A DNA stretch of 64,000 bases from Halomonas sp. 'Soap Lake #6' (GTDB lineage: Bacteria > Pseudomonadota > Gammaproteobacteria > Pseudomonadales > Halomonadaceae), in the NCBI RefSeq assembly GCF_003031405.1, contig NZ_CP020469.1, positions 434,001 through 498,000 of the forward strand, read 5' to 3'. The notes below the pieces were generated by a model. The model had not been told where the DNA came from. It saw only the letters and a program-made list of their open reading frames with translations, and ran no database searches. The translations under genes and the position numbers were made by a program. Every line of letters begins with the position of its first letter. Position 1 is the first letter of the stretch. Below, piece after piece: positions 8,119 through 16,955 of this stretch.

Positions 8119-9486
8119 ATGGAAATAATACACCTTGCGGTAGCGATTTTGCTGATCCTACTGCTCATTCTATATATGAAATTAAATGCCGCGATTAGTC
8201 TCGTTATCGGGTGTTTATATTTAGGCTTATCGATGGGGCTGGGCATGACGGGGACTGTCGATGCCATTGGCGACGGGTTTGGCAATATCATGACCGCCAT
8301 AGGTTTACCCATCGGGTTCGGGGTTATTATTGGCCAGTTGATGAGTGACTCCGGCGCTGCCCATAAAATTGCTTACCGAATGGTGTTAAGTGCGCCCAAA
8401 GGAGCAGGGTTATATGCGCTTGGGTTAACGGGCTTTTTACTTTCTATTCCGGTGTTTTTTGATGTTACTTTTGTGATTCTTGTGCCGCTTGGCGTTGCGC
8501 TGGCGAAGACATTAGGCAAGCCTTTACCTTATGCTATTGGTGCTTTAGTCATTGGGGCAGCTACTTCTCATACCATTGTTCCGCCTACACCCAACCCCCT
8601 CGCAGCCGCCTCTATTCTAGGGTTCGATATTGGCATCATGACATTTGCAGGGCTGACCGTTGGCCTGATAACGGCGCTTATCGTTATGAAGCTTTACTTT
8701 ATGTTGCTAGATGCGGGGATATGGAATGCTGCTAAAGATGAGCTAGCAATCAACGGCACGACGTCGCATGAAGTAGACACTGATATGACCGCGCCTGAAT
8801 TGCCTAATATGCCGTTATGGCAAGCTCTAGCACCCATTGCGATTCCCATTCTGTTGATTTTAAGCGGCACGCTTTACGACTATGGTCAGCAAATAGGCGT
8901 ATTGGCAGGCTCTGAATTACCTGGTTTTGTGGCTTTTATTAGTGACCGAATTGTCGCGCTAATGCTTGGGGCAATCGCGGCCTATGCGGTTTCTATCCCG
9001 CTTATGTCGCGTGATAAATGCGATATTTCCGCTTCAAAAGGACTTCAGACCGCAGGGTTGGTATTACTGGTAACGGGAGCTGGTGGTTCTTTAGGTGCTG
9101 TAATCAAAGAGACTCAAATTGGTGAAATGCTGGTTGATCAGCTGTTTCGTGACACGCAATCAGCCTTAGGCATGGTGCTATTAACCTATGCTCTGGCCGC
9201 TATTTTTCGTATTGCGCAAGGTTCAGGCACCGTCGCAGGAATTACGGCAATGACCATTATGGCAGGCGCGGCGTCTACAGGCGTTGTGGACCCATTATGG
9301 ATCGCACTGGCAGCTTTGTCAGGGGGAATTAGTATTGGCCATGTAAACGATAGTGGCTTCTGGATTACCACTCAGCTGGCAAAGTTTACCGTTCGCGGTG
9401 GTTTCAAAACCTATACGCTCGGTGAAGCTATGGTGTCATTGACGATTCTTGCACTTACTATTGTGGGCGTTCTTATATGGAATTAA
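8119..9486 (+). CDS. GntP-family sugar-acid permease
   Basis: 455 residues, strongly hydrophobic, with the GntP-family pattern: SIPVFFDVTFVILVPL, GAATSHTIVPPTPNPLAAA and the C-terminal SIGHVNDSGFWITTQL. GntP proteins are inner-membrane proton symporters for gluconate and similar acids. As the last gene of the rhmD cluster it probably imports L-rhamnonate or the related substrate. E. coli uses an MFS protein (RhmT/YfaV) in this role, so the family differs. GGAG lies before the ATG. A strong hairpin follows the stop codon. Confidence 0.85.
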   Translation: MEIIHLAVAILLILLLILYMKLNAAISLVIGCLYLGLSMGLGMTGTVDAIGDGFGNIMTAIGLPIGFGVIIGQLMSDSGAAHKIAYRMVLSAPKGAGLYALGLTGFLLSIPVFFDVTFVILVPLGVALAKTLGKPLPYAIGALVIGAATSHTIVPPTPNPLAAASILGFDIGIMTFAGLTVGLITALIVMKLYFMLLDAGIWNAAKDELAINGTTSHEVDTDMTAPELPNMPLWQALAPIAIPILLILSGTLYDYGQQIGVLAGSELPGFVAFISDRIVALMLGAIAAYAVSIPLMSRDKCDISASKGLQTAGLVLLVTGAGGSLGAVIKETQIGEMLVDQLFRDTQSALGMVLLTYALAAIFRIAQGSGTVAGITAMTIMAGAASTGVVDPLWIALAALSGGISIGHVNDSGFWITTQLAKFTVRGGFKTYTLGEAMVSLTILALTIVGVLIWN

Positions 9487-9510
9487 ACAAATGTTGGTAA
9501 ATTAAACCTC

Positions 9511-9545
9511 CATCGCCCCGGCCACTTCCTGTGGCCGGGGCGATG
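9511..9545. terminator. Perfect 15-bp hairpin between permease and DUF1127 genes
   Basis: CATCGCCCCGGCCAC-ttcct-GTGGCCGGGGCGATG is a perfect GC-rich stem with a 5-base loop. It lies 24 bp after the permease stop and just beyond the convergent gene's 3' end. No T-run follows on either strand, so it may act as an mRNA 3' stabiliser as much as a terminator. Confidence 0.65.
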
Positions 9546-9546
9546 G

Positions 9547-9795
9547 CTATGTCAGTCTGCTCCCGCAGTGCGGACAGTTTTCATGGGCATCGCGGGTATC
9601 AGCCTGATGGCGCTGGGTGAGGCTACTTGGCTCATTAACGCCGTGAATCGATATCAGCTGGCCCTGTTCCCAGCGTAAGCCGATATCTTTTAATAGATGC
9701 GGGTTGTGAAAGCGTGGATCTAGGTATAAGCGCCGCTGAGTACGGCGATGCTTTAGGGTATTTAATAATTTGCGGGTAAGCGTTGCGATTGCCAT
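9547..9795 (-). CDS. Small DUF1127-like protein with a C-terminal CPHC motif
   Basis: 82 residues. The first half (MAIATLTRKLLNTLKHRRTQ, then LLKDIGL) resembles DUF1127/YjiS proteins, which are small, basic, about 45-70 residues long and often linked to stress or RNA binding. The second half adds about 35 residues ending in NCPHCGSRLT, one half of a possible zinc knuckle. I start at 9795 because AGGAG lies upstream; a longer frame reaches 9828 without one. The DUF1127 assignment rests on the HLLKDIGL end and is moderate. Confidence 0.55.
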   Translation of the reverse strand: MAIATLTRKLLNTLKHRRTQRRLYLDPRFHNPHLLKDIGLRWEQGQLISIHGVNEPSSLTQRHQADTRDAHENCPHCGSRLT

Positions 9796-9867
9796 GATCG
9801 TGGTCTCCTGGGTTAGGAGGCCGGGCATTGTCGCGATCAGGAAATATCAAAGGTAACGATACAACAC

Positions 9868-9893
9868 TTGGCCGCGACACTTGCCGCGGCCAA
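9868..9893. terminator. Hairpin between two small minus-strand ORFs
   Basis: TTGGCCGCG-acacttgc-CGCGGCCAA forms a 9-bp stem. A TTTTCTC run follows on the plus strand. On the minus strand it lies just after the ORF at 9902-9997. Confidence 0.45.
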
Positions 9894-9901
9894 TTTTCTC
9901 T

Positions 9902-9997
9902 CTACATCTCTGGCGCGCGACAATAATAAGCTGATACCGCATTATTAATAATGCGATGCAGCTTATTCATTCGTGTCGCGGGGATTTGCCAGCGCAT
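9902..9997 (-). CDS. Possible 31-residue ORF of unknown function
   Basis: MRWQIPATRMNKLHRIINNA then VSAYYCRAPEM. It is bracketed by two hairpins (9868-9893 and 10047-10069), as a small independent transcription unit would be, but the ribosome binding site is weak. I do not recognise it. Together with the DUF1127-like gene next door it may belong to a set of small stress-related proteins, but this is a guess. Confidence 0.3.
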   Translation of the reverse strand: MRWQIPATRMNKLHRIINNAVSAYYCRAPEM

Positions 9998-10046
9998 GAT
10001 GAGGTCTCTGAAAAAGTTACTTTGAGAATGTCTCGTTAATAAAAGC

Positions 10047-10069
10047 AAGCTACCTTTCGAAGGTAGCTT
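10047..10069. terminator. Bidirectional terminator downstream of the ABC exporter
   Basis: AAGCTACCTT-tcg-AAGGTAGCTT is a perfect 10-bp stem, followed by TAATCTTTT on the plus strand and GCTTTTATT on the minus strand. It lies 200 bp after the ABC exporter stop, with the MITE-like element in between, so it may be the original terminator displaced by the insertion. Confidence 0.6.
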
Positions 10070-10109
10070 TAATCTTTTAACCGATGCTTGTTTGTTCGTC
10101 AACCATTAA

Positions 10110-10264
10110 GAAACCTCTGATTAACTATTGCGCTTGACCATACTGCGTTAAAAATCGCCTCGTGCGCGAGTCCGATCAAAATGCTCATTTACAACCTGTA
10201 AACTGCGCTTTTTCGTTGATTTTGCCTTGTCTGGCCTGCGCTCATAACGTTAATCAGAGGCTTC
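10110..10264. mobile_element. 155-bp MITE-like element flanked by TTAA
   Basis: The ends GAAACCTCTGATTAAC (10110-10125) and GTTAATCAGAGGCTTC (10249-10264) are inverted repeats with one mismatch in 16. Both are flanked directly by TTAA (10106-10109 and 10265-10268), which could be a 4-bp target duplication. The inside has no ORF of note and contains a short GC-rich palindrome (CTCGTGCGCGAG). The right TTAA ends two bases before the ABC exporter stop codon. This is the structure of a non-autonomous element; no second copy was noticed in the window. Confidence 0.6.
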
Positions 10265-10269
10265 TTAAG

Positions 10270-12111
10270 TTAACGGTAACCTTTAGCTTGAAGCCGAAAC
10301 AGAGTTGCATATCGACCATTACTCTCAAGTAACTCTTCATGGGTACCGCGCTCAATGATACCTCCTTGATCAATCACAATGATCTGGTCTGCGCTGCGTA
10401 CGGTGGAGAAGCGGTGGGAAATTAAAATCGTCATTTTATTGCGGCTATGTTCGCGAAAACGTGCGAACACTTCTGCTTCCGCAGCAGCATCCATTGCCGC
10501 AGTGGGCTCATCCAACACTAAAATATCGGCGTTTTCGCGCATATAAGCACGGGATAGGGAAATCTTTTGCCACTGACCTCCTGAGAGTTCCTGGCCATTT
10601 TTAAACCAGCGCCCTAGCTGTGTTTGGTAGCCATTAGGCATGCGGGAGATAAAGTGATCCGCCATGCCGTTATGAGCTGCTTGTTGCCAGCGTTGCTTAT
10701 CGTCAAAGGCTTGGGTGTCGCCAACCCCAAGGTTTTCACCAACGGAGAGCTGGTAGCGTACAAAATCTTGGAAAATAACCCCGACCCTTGCCCGTAATGC
10801 CTGGGTGTCCCAATGCCTTAGATCGCTACCATCCAGCAAAATACGTCCTGTGGTTGGATGGTAGAGCCGCGTTAATAGCTTAATCAGCGTGGTTTTACCC
10901 GAGCCGTTTTCCCCAACGAGCGCAATACTTTTGCCTGGGGCTAAATGCAACGAAATATCGTGTAATACCTCGCTGCCACCGGGATATGAAAAGCTAACGT
11001 GCTCAAAGCGTAGCCCATCACCCGGTGCTACACCTTGGGTCAGATGGCCCGCTTCGGCATTGGTTGGTTGCTCGAGATACTCGTACAAGTTGGATAGGTA
11101 GAGGTTATCTTCGTACATGCCGCTTATGGCTGTCAGGCTTGCTGAAAGGGCTGCCTGCCCCTGCTTGAAGACCATTAAGTACATGGTCATTTGACCAAGC
11201 GTTAGCGCCCCTGCAATCGTTTCGATTACTACCCAGCCGTAGGCGGCGTAAAAGCTTAAGGTGCCGAGTAGGCCTAGCAAAAAGCCCCAGCTTTCACGAC
11301 GTATCGTTAACCGACGGTCCTCTGCAAAGAGTTGGGTAAAGATATCGCGATAACGTTTAAGAAAGAGACCTTCAAGACCAAACAGTTTGACCTCTTTAAT
11401 GCTGTCCTCGCGGGCCAATACTGTTTCAAGATATATCTGCATACGTGTTTGCGGTGAACGCCATCTAAACAGCTTAAAGGCATCGCCCGAGAATTTGGCT
11501 TCTGAGATAAACACTGGCAGGGCACCGGCCACCAGGATCAGTAATGCCCAAGGCGAAAACTGTATCAGCAGTACCCCAAAGCTTCCCAACGAGATAGCGT
11601 TTTGCAGCAGCCCAAAGGTTTTGTTCACCAGCGCAAGCGGTCGTGTAGAGGCTTCACGCCGCGCCCGGGTGAGCTGGTCGTAGAGCTCTGAGTCTTCAAA
11701 CTGGCTGAGTGACAACTGGCCCGCTTTCTCCAGGATCATCACGTTGACTTTCTGGCCCAGCATGGCCCGTAGCAGTGATTGTTGGGCCGAAAGGCCACGC
11801 TGAGCCAGCGCTATTAAGCCAATAATAAGCGCTTCTACACACACCAGCTTTAGCACCGGTGTAATGGACACTAGTAGGTTGGGATCAGTAGTAGTTTGAT
11901 GAGTCTCCATGGCACTCACTACACCATCTACTATCAACTGGCCAACCCACGCTGCCACTGCGGGAAGCACGCCAGCGACCAGTGTGCATAGCGCTAAGCC
12001 CAGCATCATCCAATGCGAGGTTTCCCAAACAAGTGCAAGTGCACGGCGGCTGTAGCGAAATACGCCAAAAAAGCCGCTGAAAGGGGAGAGTGCGGAAGAG
12101 GGTGGTGTCAT
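10270..12111 (-). CDS. ABC exporter, fused permease and ATPase
   Basis: 613 residues. About six membrane segments fill the first 340 residues. The nucleotide-binding domain follows: Walker A GENGSGKTT, signature LSGGQWQ, Walker B ILVLDEPTAAMD and switch histidine ISHRFS. One polypeptide carries half of a transporter, so it should work as a homodimer exporting lipids, peptides or drugs across the inner membrane. The substrate is unknown and the gene stands alone. Its stop codon abuts a MITE-like element. The ribosome binding site is weak. Confidence 0.85.
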   Translation of the reverse strand: MTPPSSALSPFSGFFGVFRYSRRALALVWETSHWMMLGLALCTLVAGVLPAVAAWVGQLIVDGVVSAMETHQTTTDPNLLVSITPVLKLVCVEALIIGLIALAQRGLSAQQSLLRAMLGQKVNVMILEKAGQLSLSQFEDSELYDQLTRARREASTRPLALVNKTFGLLQNAISLGSFGVLLIQFSPWALLILVAGALPVFISEAKFSGDAFKLFRWRSPQTRMQIYLETVLAREDSIKEVKLFGLEGLFLKRYRDIFTQLFAEDRRLTIRRESWGFLLGLLGTLSFYAAYGWVVIETIAGALTLGQMTMYLMVFKQGQAALSASLTAISGMYEDNLYLSNLYEYLEQPTNAEAGHLTQGVAPGDGLRFEHVSFSYPGGSEVLHDISLHLAPGKSIALVGENGSGKTTLIKLLTRLYHPTTGRILLDGSDLRHWDTQALRARVGVIFQDFVRYQLSVGENLGVGDTQAFDDKQRWQQAAHNGMADHFISRMPNGYQTQLGRWFKNGQELSGGQWQKISLSRAYMRENADILVLDEPTAAMDAAAEAEVFARFREHSRNKMTILISHRFSTVRSADQIIVIDQGGIIERGTHEELLESNGRYATLFRLQAKGYR

Positions 12112-12173
12112 TGGTTAACAACATAGCACGAAAAAGTGGCTGCTATGATGCGATGCTTTGATGTTGATAGCCA

Positions 12174-12213
12174 GCCTACTGAAGTGCAGTGGGTAAACTA
12201 CAGCGCAGTAGGC
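12174..12213. terminator. Imperfect hairpin 3' of the gamma-glutamyltransferase gene
   Basis: GCCTACTG (12174-12181) pairs with CAGTAGGC (12206-12213) across a 24-base loop. There is no T-run. It lies 24-63 bp after the stop of the minus-strand gene. Confidence 0.3.
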
Positions 12214-12236
12214 ATGAGAAGGCAGCTTTAGGACGG

Positions 12237-13844
12237 TTAAAAAGGCAGAACAGCGCCATCGGTGCGTGGTTCGGTACCTCCTTGTAGCACCCCAGTGTCA
12301 GGATCACGCAGGATAATCTGGCCTCGCCCAAAGCTGATGGAGTCGGCCACTTTTACAATGTGGTGCCCGCGACGTGCCAGCGCAAGCGCTAGATGGTTGG
12401 GGAAGTCGGCTTCTACCTCAACGGTTTTGCCTTTGGTCCACTTCCAGCGCGGCATATCGAGCGCTGCCTGTGGGTTCAAATGATCTTCCAGCATAGCCGT
12501 CACCACTTGCACATGGCCTTGAGGCTGCATATAGCCACCCATCACGCCAAATGGCCCAACGGCCTGGTTATCTTTGGTGATAAATCCTGGGATGATAGTG
12601 TGATAGGTGCGTTTGCCGGGCGCCAAGACATTGGGGTGCTGCGGATCTAATGAGAACGACCAGCCACGGTTTTGCAGGCTAATGCCTGTACCAGGCACCA
12701 CGATGCCCGAGCCAAAGCCTTCAAAATTGCTTTGAATGAATGACACCATATTGCCTTCATCGTCAGCTGTCGCCAGATAAACAGTGCCACCCTTTAGTGG
12801 GTTGCCGTGGACAGGGTCAATGGCCTTTTCTCCAATCAGGGCTGCACGCTGCGCGAGATAGTCCGTAGAGAGCATCTGCTCTACGCTTGGCTTCATTGAC
12901 GAGGATTCAGTAATGTAGTGCAAGCCGTCTACGTATCCTAGTTTTGTTGCCTCGATACGGCGGTGAATGGCCTCCACACTATCTTTTGATTCAACGTCCA
13001 ATGACTCAAGGATGCCCAGCGCTTCAAGCACAATCAAACCGCTACCATTGGGTGGAATCTCCCAGATATCATGGCCGCGAAAGCGAACGCTGATAGGTTT
13101 GACCCATTCAGGCTTGAATGCTTGTAAATCTTCTTTACGTAAAAATCCGCCATGCTGTCGTGAAAAGGCATCCATCGCATCCGCTAAACTTCCTTGATAG
13201 AACGCCTCAGCATGGCTGTTGGCAATTTCACGCAGCGTTTTTGCCATATCAGGAGAGCGCCAGATATCACCAGCTTTAGGTGCATGCCCATTTGGCGCGA
13301 AGTGGGTAAACCAGGGGGAAAATTCTTCTGTTCCGTATTGGCCATAGCGCTCAACTGCTTGCTCCCATAGCAGGCTAGCCACCGGCGAGACAGCAAAACC
13401 GTTTTCAGCTAACTCAATTGCTGGCGCTAATAACTGCTCGAAAGGCAGTTTGCCAAAACGCTCTGAAAGCGCTGCCCAGGCACCTGGGGCTCCAGGTACG
13501 GTGACCGGAACTAATCCATGGGCAGGCATTTCACTATGGCCCAGTGCCTTGACAGCATCGTGCGAAATACTCTTTGGAGCAGGGCCGCTAGCATTAAGGC
13601 CGTGCAATTCATCTTTTACCCATACTAGAGCAAATGCGTCGCTGCCAATCCCGTTAGAGGTTGGTTCGACCACTGTTAAGGCGGCTGCGGTGGCAATGGC
13701 AGCATCAATGGCATTGCCTCCTTTACGTAAGGTGTCGATACCTATTTGAGCGGCAATTGACTGAGAAGTCGCTACCATACCGCGTTTGCCAAAGGTAACC
13801 ATGCGGCGGGAAGCGGAGGGATAATAGTGTGGGTCAGTATGCAT
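12237..13844 (-). CDS. ggt: Gamma-glutamyltransferase family protein
   Basis: 535 residues, the usual proenzyme length. Family motifs: MVATSQSIAAQIGIDTLRKGGNAIDAA near the start, VPGAPGAWAAL, and the autocleavage site at GGTVYLATADDEGN, where Thr354 should become the N-terminal nucleophile of the small subunit. Downstream are SNFEGFGSGIVVPGTG and GVMGGYMQPQGH. No signal peptide is visible, so it is probably cytoplasmic, like the YwrD subgroup, rather than periplasmic. It follows tctA by 8 bp and is part of the same operon. It may hydrolyse a gamma-glutamyl or related amide compound taken up by the TctABC system; this is inference. Confidence 0.85.
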   Translation of the reverse strand: MHTDPHYYPSASRRMVTFGKRGMVATSQSIAAQIGIDTLRKGGNAIDAAIATAAALTVVEPTSNGIGSDAFALVWVKDELHGLNASGPAPKSISHDAVKALGHSEMPAHGLVPVTVPGAPGAWAALSERFGKLPFEQLLAPAIELAENGFAVSPVASLLWEQAVERYGQYGTEEFSPWFTHFAPNGHAPKAGDIWRSPDMAKTLREIANSHAEAFYQGSLADAMDAFSRQHGGFLRKEDLQAFKPEWVKPISVRFRGHDIWEIPPNGSGLIVLEALGILESLDVESKDSVEAIHRRIEATKLGYVDGLHYITESSSMKPSVEQMLSTDYLAQRAALIGEKAIDPVHGNPLKGGTVYLATADDEGNMVSFIQSNFEGFGSGIVVPGTGISLQNRGWSFSLDPQHPNVLAPGKRTYHTIIPGFITKDNQAVGPFGVMGGYMQPQGHVQVVTAMLEDHLNPQAALDMPRWKWTKGKTVEVEADFPNHLALALARRGHHIVKVADSISFGRGQIILRDPDTGVLQGGTEPRTDGAVLPF

Positions 13845-13852
13845 GAGCGTTC

Positions 13853-15376
13853 CTATTCAGGTGTGGCGCCAAGGCGCTGGGCCAATAAACGGCGCTGTTT
13901 CATATAGCTATAAATACTGTAAACAATGGAAATAACCGCTAGAGCAAGCAGTAATGCTGATATGGGCCTGGTGAAAAAGAGTGTCCAGTCGGCGCTGGTC
14001 TGGAAAGCCCTGCGTAAATTAGTTTCCGCTATGGGGCCAAGTACCACACCAAGGACAAGGGGGGCGAGGGGGTAATCCAGCTTCTTAAGCAGATAGCCAA
14101 CGGTGCCTATGCAAGCGAGTAGGTAGAGGTCCGATAAGCGATTGTTTAGGGTGTAAGTCCCAATTGCACAGCAGGCTAGGACGACGGGGACGACAATATA
14201 CTTAGGCACGTTTAATAAGCGTAAAAATGCGCGCATTAAAATCACACCGATAAACAGCATGAATATTGAGGCAATCGCCATAGCAATAAACATGCTGTAC
14301 ACCAAGTCAGGGTAGTCAAGGATCAGGCGTGGGCCAATGCTGATGCCATGAACCATTATGGCCGCCATTAACACCGCATCCGCTGGTGAACCCGGTATGC
14401 CCAACGCAATCAGTGGAATCATACTGCCGCCAACCGTTGAGGAATTGCCAGCTTCAGAAGCCACTACCCCTTGGGGCTCACCTTTGCCAAAGGTTTCAGG
14501 GTGCTTAGATGCTCGTTTGGCCTGGTCATAAGCCAATAAATTAGAGATTGAGCTTCCTGCACCAGGGACAGCGCCAATAAATACGCCAATCAATGATGAA
14601 CGAATAACGTTAACTGGCTTTAAAATAATATCTTTTACTGTTTGCAAAAGGTGTGGGCGCATATCTCCACTGATTAATGTTCCAGAAGATTGATTCACCC
14701 CGCCTTTGGATTCTAGCTCTGAAAGCAGCTGACTCATGGCATACATGCCAATTAAAACAACTAAGAATGGCACCCCAGCCGTCAGGATTTCATAGCCAAA
14801 GGTAAAGCGCTCTCGTCCCATTAAAGGGTCGGGCCCAATGGTAGCGATGCCAATGCCAATAAGACCTGCAATTAACCCTCGAATAAGAGAATCACCCACT
14901 AAGCTGGCGATGATTGTTAACGCAAAGATAATAAGCGCAAAATACTCCCATGGCCCCAATTTCACTGCTAACAGTGCGAGCGGTGGAGCTGCAACGATGA
15001 GCACGATAATAGAAATAATTGAACCAATAAATGAGGCAAATAACCCTAAAGACAGTGCTTTACCTGGCTTGCCTTGCCTAGCCATGGGAAAGGCATCAAA
15101 GGTTGTGGCAACTGAGGAAGGGGTGCCCGGTATACCTAACAGGGCAGCGCTAAATAACCCTCCGCTTAAGCCACCTACGTAGACAGAAAGCATCACAGCA
15201 ATACCCTGCATCGGCGGCATGGCGAATGTAAGGGGTAAGGTCAATACAATTGCCATTGTAATGGTAAAGCCGGGTATGGCTGCGGCTACAATGCCTGCAA
15301 AGGTTGCCACTGCCATTAGCAATAGCGTATAGGGTTCAGTGACACCCCCTAGCGCTATGAGAAAAGCGTCAGTCAT
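13853..15376 (-). CDS. tctA: Tripartite tricarboxylate transporter, large membrane subunit
   Basis: 507 residues with about twelve membrane segments. TctA-family motifs: GIVAAAIPGFTITMAIVLTLP at the start and GVFIGAVPGAGSSISNLLAYDQAKRASKHPETFGKGEPQG style sequence in the middle (about residues 255-295). It forms the permease of a TTT system with TctB and uses a TctC-type periplasmic receptor. The gene lies 8 bp after tctB and 8 bp before ggt. TctA proteins take up citrate and many other carboxylates, so the substrate is open. Confidence 0.9.
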   Translation of the reverse strand: MTDAFLIALGGVTEPYTLLLMAVATFAGIVAAAIPGFTITMAIVLTLPLTFAMPPMQGIAVMLSVYVGGLSGGLFSAALLGIPGTPSSVATTFDAFPMARQGKPGKALSLGLFASFIGSIISIIVLIVAAPPLALLAVKLGPWEYFALIIFALTIIASLVGDSLIRGLIAGLIGIGIATIGPDPLMGRERFTFGYEILTAGVPFLVVLIGMYAMSQLLSELESKGGVNQSSGTLISGDMRPHLLQTVKDIILKPVNVIRSSLIGVFIGAVPGAGSSISNLLAYDQAKRASKHPETFGKGEPQGVVASEAGNSSTVGGSMIPLIALGIPGSPADAVLMAAIMVHGISIGPRLILDYPDLVYSMFIAMAIASIFMLFIGVILMRAFLRLLNVPKYIVVPVVLACCAIGTYTLNNRLSDLYLLACIGTVGYLLKKLDYPLAPLVLGVVLGPIAETNLRRAFQTSADWTLFFTRPISALLLALAVISIVYSIYSYMKQRRLLAQRLGATPE

Positions 15377-15384
15377 AGTTCACC

Positions 15385-15882
15385 TTACCATCTGGCTCGG
15401 GGGAGATAGATGCTGAAGACCTCGGAAAATAGATAATAAGGTCCAGCTGAGAAAAGGACAGCAACAACGACTGCGATGAGTAGTGTAATAAGCTGTCTGG
15501 GCGCTAGATAAAGCTGTGCGATAAGCAGATAAGTAAAAGTGCTGACGATGAATCCCGCGATAGGCATAGCAATCATATAAACTATAAAAAACACTAAGTT
15601 GATGATTACCGTTTTTAAAGCGATAAGGCGATGCCAAGCATGTTTTAGAGATGTTTTAGGTAATCCATGCTTCACAATTTCAGCAATAGCCGCTAATCCA
15701 CACAGAGCAGCAATGCTGAAAAAAATAATTTGTGGAAAAGTGCCCGCACTCATAGGTTCCCAACGAGAGGCCGGCAGAGAGCCGGCCTTGAAAGCCATGA
15801 ATAAAGCACCGAGGGCGATGACAAGATAAGACAGCATTTGTAATACAGGGATTAGCGCTGTCTCTGAACTTCTACGCTCCAT
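15385..15882 (-). CDS. tctB: Tripartite tricarboxylate transporter, small membrane subunit
   Basis: 165 residues with about four hydrophobic segments, the size and topology of TctB. The sequence itself is poorly conserved; position between tctC and tctA makes the assignment. It starts 29 bp after the tctC stop codon. Confidence 0.8.
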   Translation of the reverse strand: MERRSSETALIPVLQMLSYLVIALGALFMAFKAGSLPASRWEPMSAGTFPQIIFFSIAALCGLAAIAEIVKHGLPKTSLKHAWHRLIALKTVIINLVFFIVYMIAMPIAGFIVSTFTYLLIAQLYLAPRQLITLLIAVVVAVLFSAGPYYLFSEVFSIYLPRARW

Positions 15883-15911
15883 AATGGCCTCCTATTAATG
15901 CAATCATTACC

Positions 15912-16862
15912 TTAGTCAAGGAGATGGGCGTTATTTTCAATAATTTCATTATTGCGCTCTAGATAAGCAATGTAGTCCTCGCGATTGAGGTAACGTACAC
16001 TTCCCCCGACGTTCTCGATATCCGTTTGGAAGTCTTCACTTTCTGCGACATTCGCCAGAGCACTTTCCAGCGTTGCAATAACGGATTCAGGAGTACCTTT
16101 GGGCACAACAATTCCACGGGTTACTAAAAACTCTAGATCATGGCCCAGCTCTTGAAGTGTCGGAATATCAGGTAGCTCTGCAATGCGCTCATTGGTCGCA
16201 GCTGCTAATACATTCATATCGCCGTTTTCTACAAAAGCGCGGGCAGAGAAATAATCTTCAATTGCAACTGTAATGTGTCCGCCGGCTAGTGCACGTAGCC
16301 TTTCCCCAGTTCCTTCATAGCCTACGTAGCCAAACTGAGTGTTGGTTGATTCTTCAAACTGCACTGCCCATAAGTGAGGAATCCCACCGAGGGTTACCCC
16401 CATACGGTACTCACCAGGACGCGAGGTAACATCTTCGAGCATATCGTCGAGTGTTTCCCAGCCTGTGTCGGCATTAACAACAATGACTGAATTATCACTG
16501 GTCATCATCGAAACAACATCAAAGTCATCCCAATTTAGCTCGGTAACCCCAGAGTGATGCGCTATTAATAAGCCTTCATGTATTTGGGTAATCGTATATC
16601 CATCATTATCCCGGCGAGAAGCTTCGCGCAAACCTACTGTGCCGCTAGCTCCAGGCATATTAATAACGGGTATGGCTTGCCCAAGCTCTGCTTCTAAGTG
16701 CCTACTGACGAGTCGCATTAGCAGATCGCTGCCACCACCTGGCCCCCACGGCACTATAAACTCGATCGGTTTATTAGGATAATTGTCAGCGGCTGTCGCA
16801 AATGCTGGAATGGAAAATACTGCTGCTAAAGCAGCGCTAGTAAATAATGATTTAAATGTCAT
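15912..16862 (-). CDS. tctC: TctC-family periplasmic receptor
   Basis: 316 residues. It starts with a signal peptide (MTFKSLFTSAALAAVFSIPAFATAA) followed by the receptor opening YPNKPIEFIVPWGPGGGSDLLMR, diagnostic of the Bug/TctC family. The protein should bind a carboxylate in the periplasm and deliver it to TctAB. It is the first gene of the tctCBA-ggt run. The 93 bp upstream are AT-rich and could hold a promoter separate from that of the chrA genes. Bug proteins bind very different ligands, so the substrate stays open. Confidence 0.9.
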   Translation of the reverse strand: MTFKSLFTSAALAAVFSIPAFATAADNYPNKPIEFIVPWGPGGGSDLLMRLVSRHLEAELGQAIPVINMPGASGTVGLREASRRDNDGYTITQIHEGLLIAHHSGVTELNWDDFDVVSMMTSDNSVIVVNADTGWETLDDMLEDVTSRPGEYRMGVTLGGIPHLWAVQFEESTNTQFGYVGYEGTGERLRALAGGHITVAIEDYFSARAFVENGDMNVLAAATNERIAELPDIPTLQELGHDLEFLVTRGIVVPKGTPESVIATLESALANVAESEDFQTDIENVGGSVRYLNREDYIAYLERNNEIIENNAHLLD

Positions 16863-16955
16863 TGGTTACCCCATTTATGATGTTCGAATTATTGTAAGCT
16901 ACGGCGTTTTTCACTCTGGTGAATGCTTTATGTTTAGTATTATTTTTAAATCTTA

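Noticed and set aside
12237..13844. Secreted gamma-glutamyltransferase
   Set aside because: The N-terminus has no hydrophobic signal segment.
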